A stretch of 7,161 nucleotides of DNA, taken from contig JAHFQD010000093.1 of NCBI GenBank assembly GCA_023266455.1, forward strand, positions 1-7,161, written 5' to 3'. This document shows, one piece after another, positions 6,269 to 7,161 of this stretch. The stretch's first letter is position 1, and every line of letters starts with the position of its first letter. The DNA comes from Candidatus Muproteobacteria bacterium. Its GTDB lineage: Bacteria > Pseudomonadota > Gammaproteobacteria > Acidiferrobacterales > Sulfurifustaceae. The notes under the pieces were generated by a model. That model did not search any database and was not told where the DNA came from. It saw only the letters and a program-made list of their open reading frames with translations. The translations under genes and the position numbers were made by a program.

Positions 6269-6804
6269 TACGCGGCTTCATCCAGCTTATTTTGACGAAC
6301 CCAAACATGCCCGCTCCAAATATCGAAAATGACGTAACGACGCCCGTTGCCACCGACTTGTTCGGTTTTTAGGATTAAGCCGTAGGTACGTAATAAAGTT
6401 CGGGCGGCGTCGACGTTTCGCGGCGCGACGCCAGGTCTTGCACCATTGCGCGACAACAGCGTGCGCTCGCTGCGCACCGCCTTGGGCAGAAACATAGTTC
6501 CGCCACCGAACAGTTTTACCTCGTATTCCGACGGCTTGGTTCTCGAACGTTCGATTTCTTTCATGAGCAGCGCAATCGCTTCGTCGGCGTAACGTCCGTC
6601 GAGAGCGTGGTTTTCAGACGCGAGTTGCCCGCGGTTGGGCAACATGTAATGGCACATGCCGCCGATCTTTAGGCGCGGATGCCACAACGTGATTGAAATA
6701 CAGGATCCGAGTAGCGTGCGGATGCGTGTTTCTTCGTCGCCGAAATAAATTTCTCCCGGTTGCAGAAAAATTTCTAGAACGGATTTCGGTTTAGACGCGC
6801 TCAT
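6268..6804 (-). CDS. cheD: CheD chemoreceptor glutamine deamidase
   Basis: A complete 178-residue CheD, which converts receptor glutamines to glutamates so that CheR and CheB can act on them, and in some bacteria interacts with CheC. The catalytic Cys35 lies in TLLGSCISITL and His52 in GGMCHYMLP, 17 residues apart, the same spacing as Cys27 and His44 in Thermotoga CheD; Thr30 just before the LGSC loop is a plausible third active-site residue. Further family features are VKLFGGGTMF at about 96-105, a helix around 132-145 with ARTLLRTYGLIL, and a C-terminal VGGNGRRYVIFDIWSGHVWV hairpin. Length is normal. Its ATG overlaps the cheR stop by 4 bp (ATGA), and its stop overlaps the cheB start by 1 bp. 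Only a weak purine-rich AGAAAAGA precedes it, which agrees with translation from upstream ribosomes. No CheC gene is seen in the window. Confidence 0.95.
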   Translation of the reverse strand: MSASKPKSVLEIFLQPGEIYFGDEETRIRTLLGSCISITLWHPRLKIGGMCHYMLPNRGQLASENHALDGRYADEAIALLMKEIERSRTKPSEYEVKLFGGGTMFLPKAVRSERTLLSRNGARPGVAPRNVDAARTLLRTYGLILKTEQVGGNGRRYVIFDIWSGHVWVRQNKLDEAA

Positions 6805-7161
6805 TCTTTTCTATAGACCGAGGGTTTAACCTGAATTAGGCCATCGACGACGCCGTTCAACGTTTCGGAATGTCCGACGAAAAAAAGACCGCCAGTGCGT
6901 AGCAACGGCAATATCCGATTCACCACCTGGCGTTTGGTGTCGACATTGAAGTAAATCATAACGTTTCGCAGAAACACGGCGTCGAATACGCCGACTCTGG
7001 GCAATGTTTGATTGAGGTTGATCTGAGCGAAGCTCACTCGGCCGCGCAAAAACTTATCGATCAAAAGTGTGTCGCGTTGCTGTCCTAGGCCCTTCAGGCA
7101 ATAGGTCGTCAAATATGATCGAGGAATATTCTTAGCACGCTGCATGGAATAGTGTCCGGCG
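6801..7161 (-). CDS. cheR: CheR chemoreceptor methyltransferase, C-terminal part only
   Basis: The C-terminal 120 residues of CheR, which methylates chemoreceptor glutamates with S-adenosylmethionine. The gene enters from the right edge: the frame stays open through 7161 upstream of the first visible ATG at 7145, and the residues before it (AGHYSM, then NIPRSYLTTYCLKG) match an internal CheR segment, so 7145 is not the start. Family features seen are FDAVFLRNVMIYFN (the CheR RNVxIYF motif), the helix DTKRQVVNRILPLLRTGG, GGLFFVGHSETL (the GHSE motif) and the terminal VKPSVYRK. A whole CheR is about 270-290 residues, so somewhat under half is visible. The N-terminal receptor-binding domain and the main AdoMet-binding loop lie outside the window. 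The stop overlaps the cheD start by 4 bp. Identity is clear from motifs and gene order cheR-cheD-cheB. Confidence 0.94.
   Translation of the reverse strand, partial: AGHYSMQRAKNIPRSYLTTYCLKGLGQQRDTLLIDKFLRGRVSFAQINLNQTLPRVGVFDAVFLRNVMIYFNVDTKRQVVNRILPLLRTGGLFFVGHSETLNGVVDGLIQVKPSVYRKE

Noticed and set aside
7143..7145. ATG at 7145 as the cheR start
   Set aside because: The frame is open upstream to the window edge and the residues before it continue a CheR-like segment; 114 residues would be far too short.

Overview
The window reads as chromosomal DNA of a moderately GC-rich proteobacterium, most likely a sulfur-oxidising gammaproteobacterium. Three things suggest this: a flavocytochrome c sulfide dehydrogenase pair, a cheR-cheD-cheB chemotaxis block, and a cluster of LpoB/COG3014/LPP20 lipoproteins of the kind seen in Gammaproteobacteria. 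The taxonomic call is an inference from gene content. Almost all of the window is coding. There are no RNA genes, insertion sequences, CRISPR arrays or other mobile-element signs that I can support.

Layout. (1) Positions 1-3268, minus strand: a tight operon of four predicted lipoproteins. In transcription order they are a short LPP20-domain protein (2717-3268), an LpoB-like protein (2109-2717), a TPR-like COG3014-type protein (744-2105), and a second, longer LPP20-like protein (1-747) that runs off the left edge. The junctions are a 1-bp overlap, a 3-bp gap and a 4-bp ATGA overlap, which suggests coupled translation of one envelope module. None of the four has Asp after the lipid-attachment Cys, so outer-membrane sorting is expected. 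(2) Positions 3269-3427: a 159-bp divergent intergenic region with a perfect TATAAT on the minus strand for the lipoprotein operon and a 4/6 + 4/6 sigma70-like promoter on the plus strand for the sulfide genes. (3) Positions 3428-5154, plus strand: fccA (monoheme cytochrome c) and fccB (Tat-exported flavoprotein), which together oxidise sulfide in the periplasm. (4) Positions 5168-7161, minus strand: cheR (partial, enters from the right edge), cheD and cheB, with 4-bp and 1-bp overlaps, forming the receptor-adaptation part of a chemotaxis operon. It converges on fccB with only 13 bp between stop codons.

How the genes work together. CheR methylates, CheD deamidates and CheB demethylates or deamidates chemoreceptors. 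FccAB passes electrons from sulfide through FAD and a redox disulfide to haem c and then to the respiratory chain. The lipoprotein operon has no established joint function and is the best candidate here for an undescribed system. The most unusual protein-level observation is that FccB has Gly at the position where the characterised Allochromatium enzyme has the Cys that covalently holds FAD, while both redox-disulfide cysteines are kept. In addition, FccA looks like a lipoprotein with a Pro/Thr-rich tether instead of a freely soluble cytochrome.
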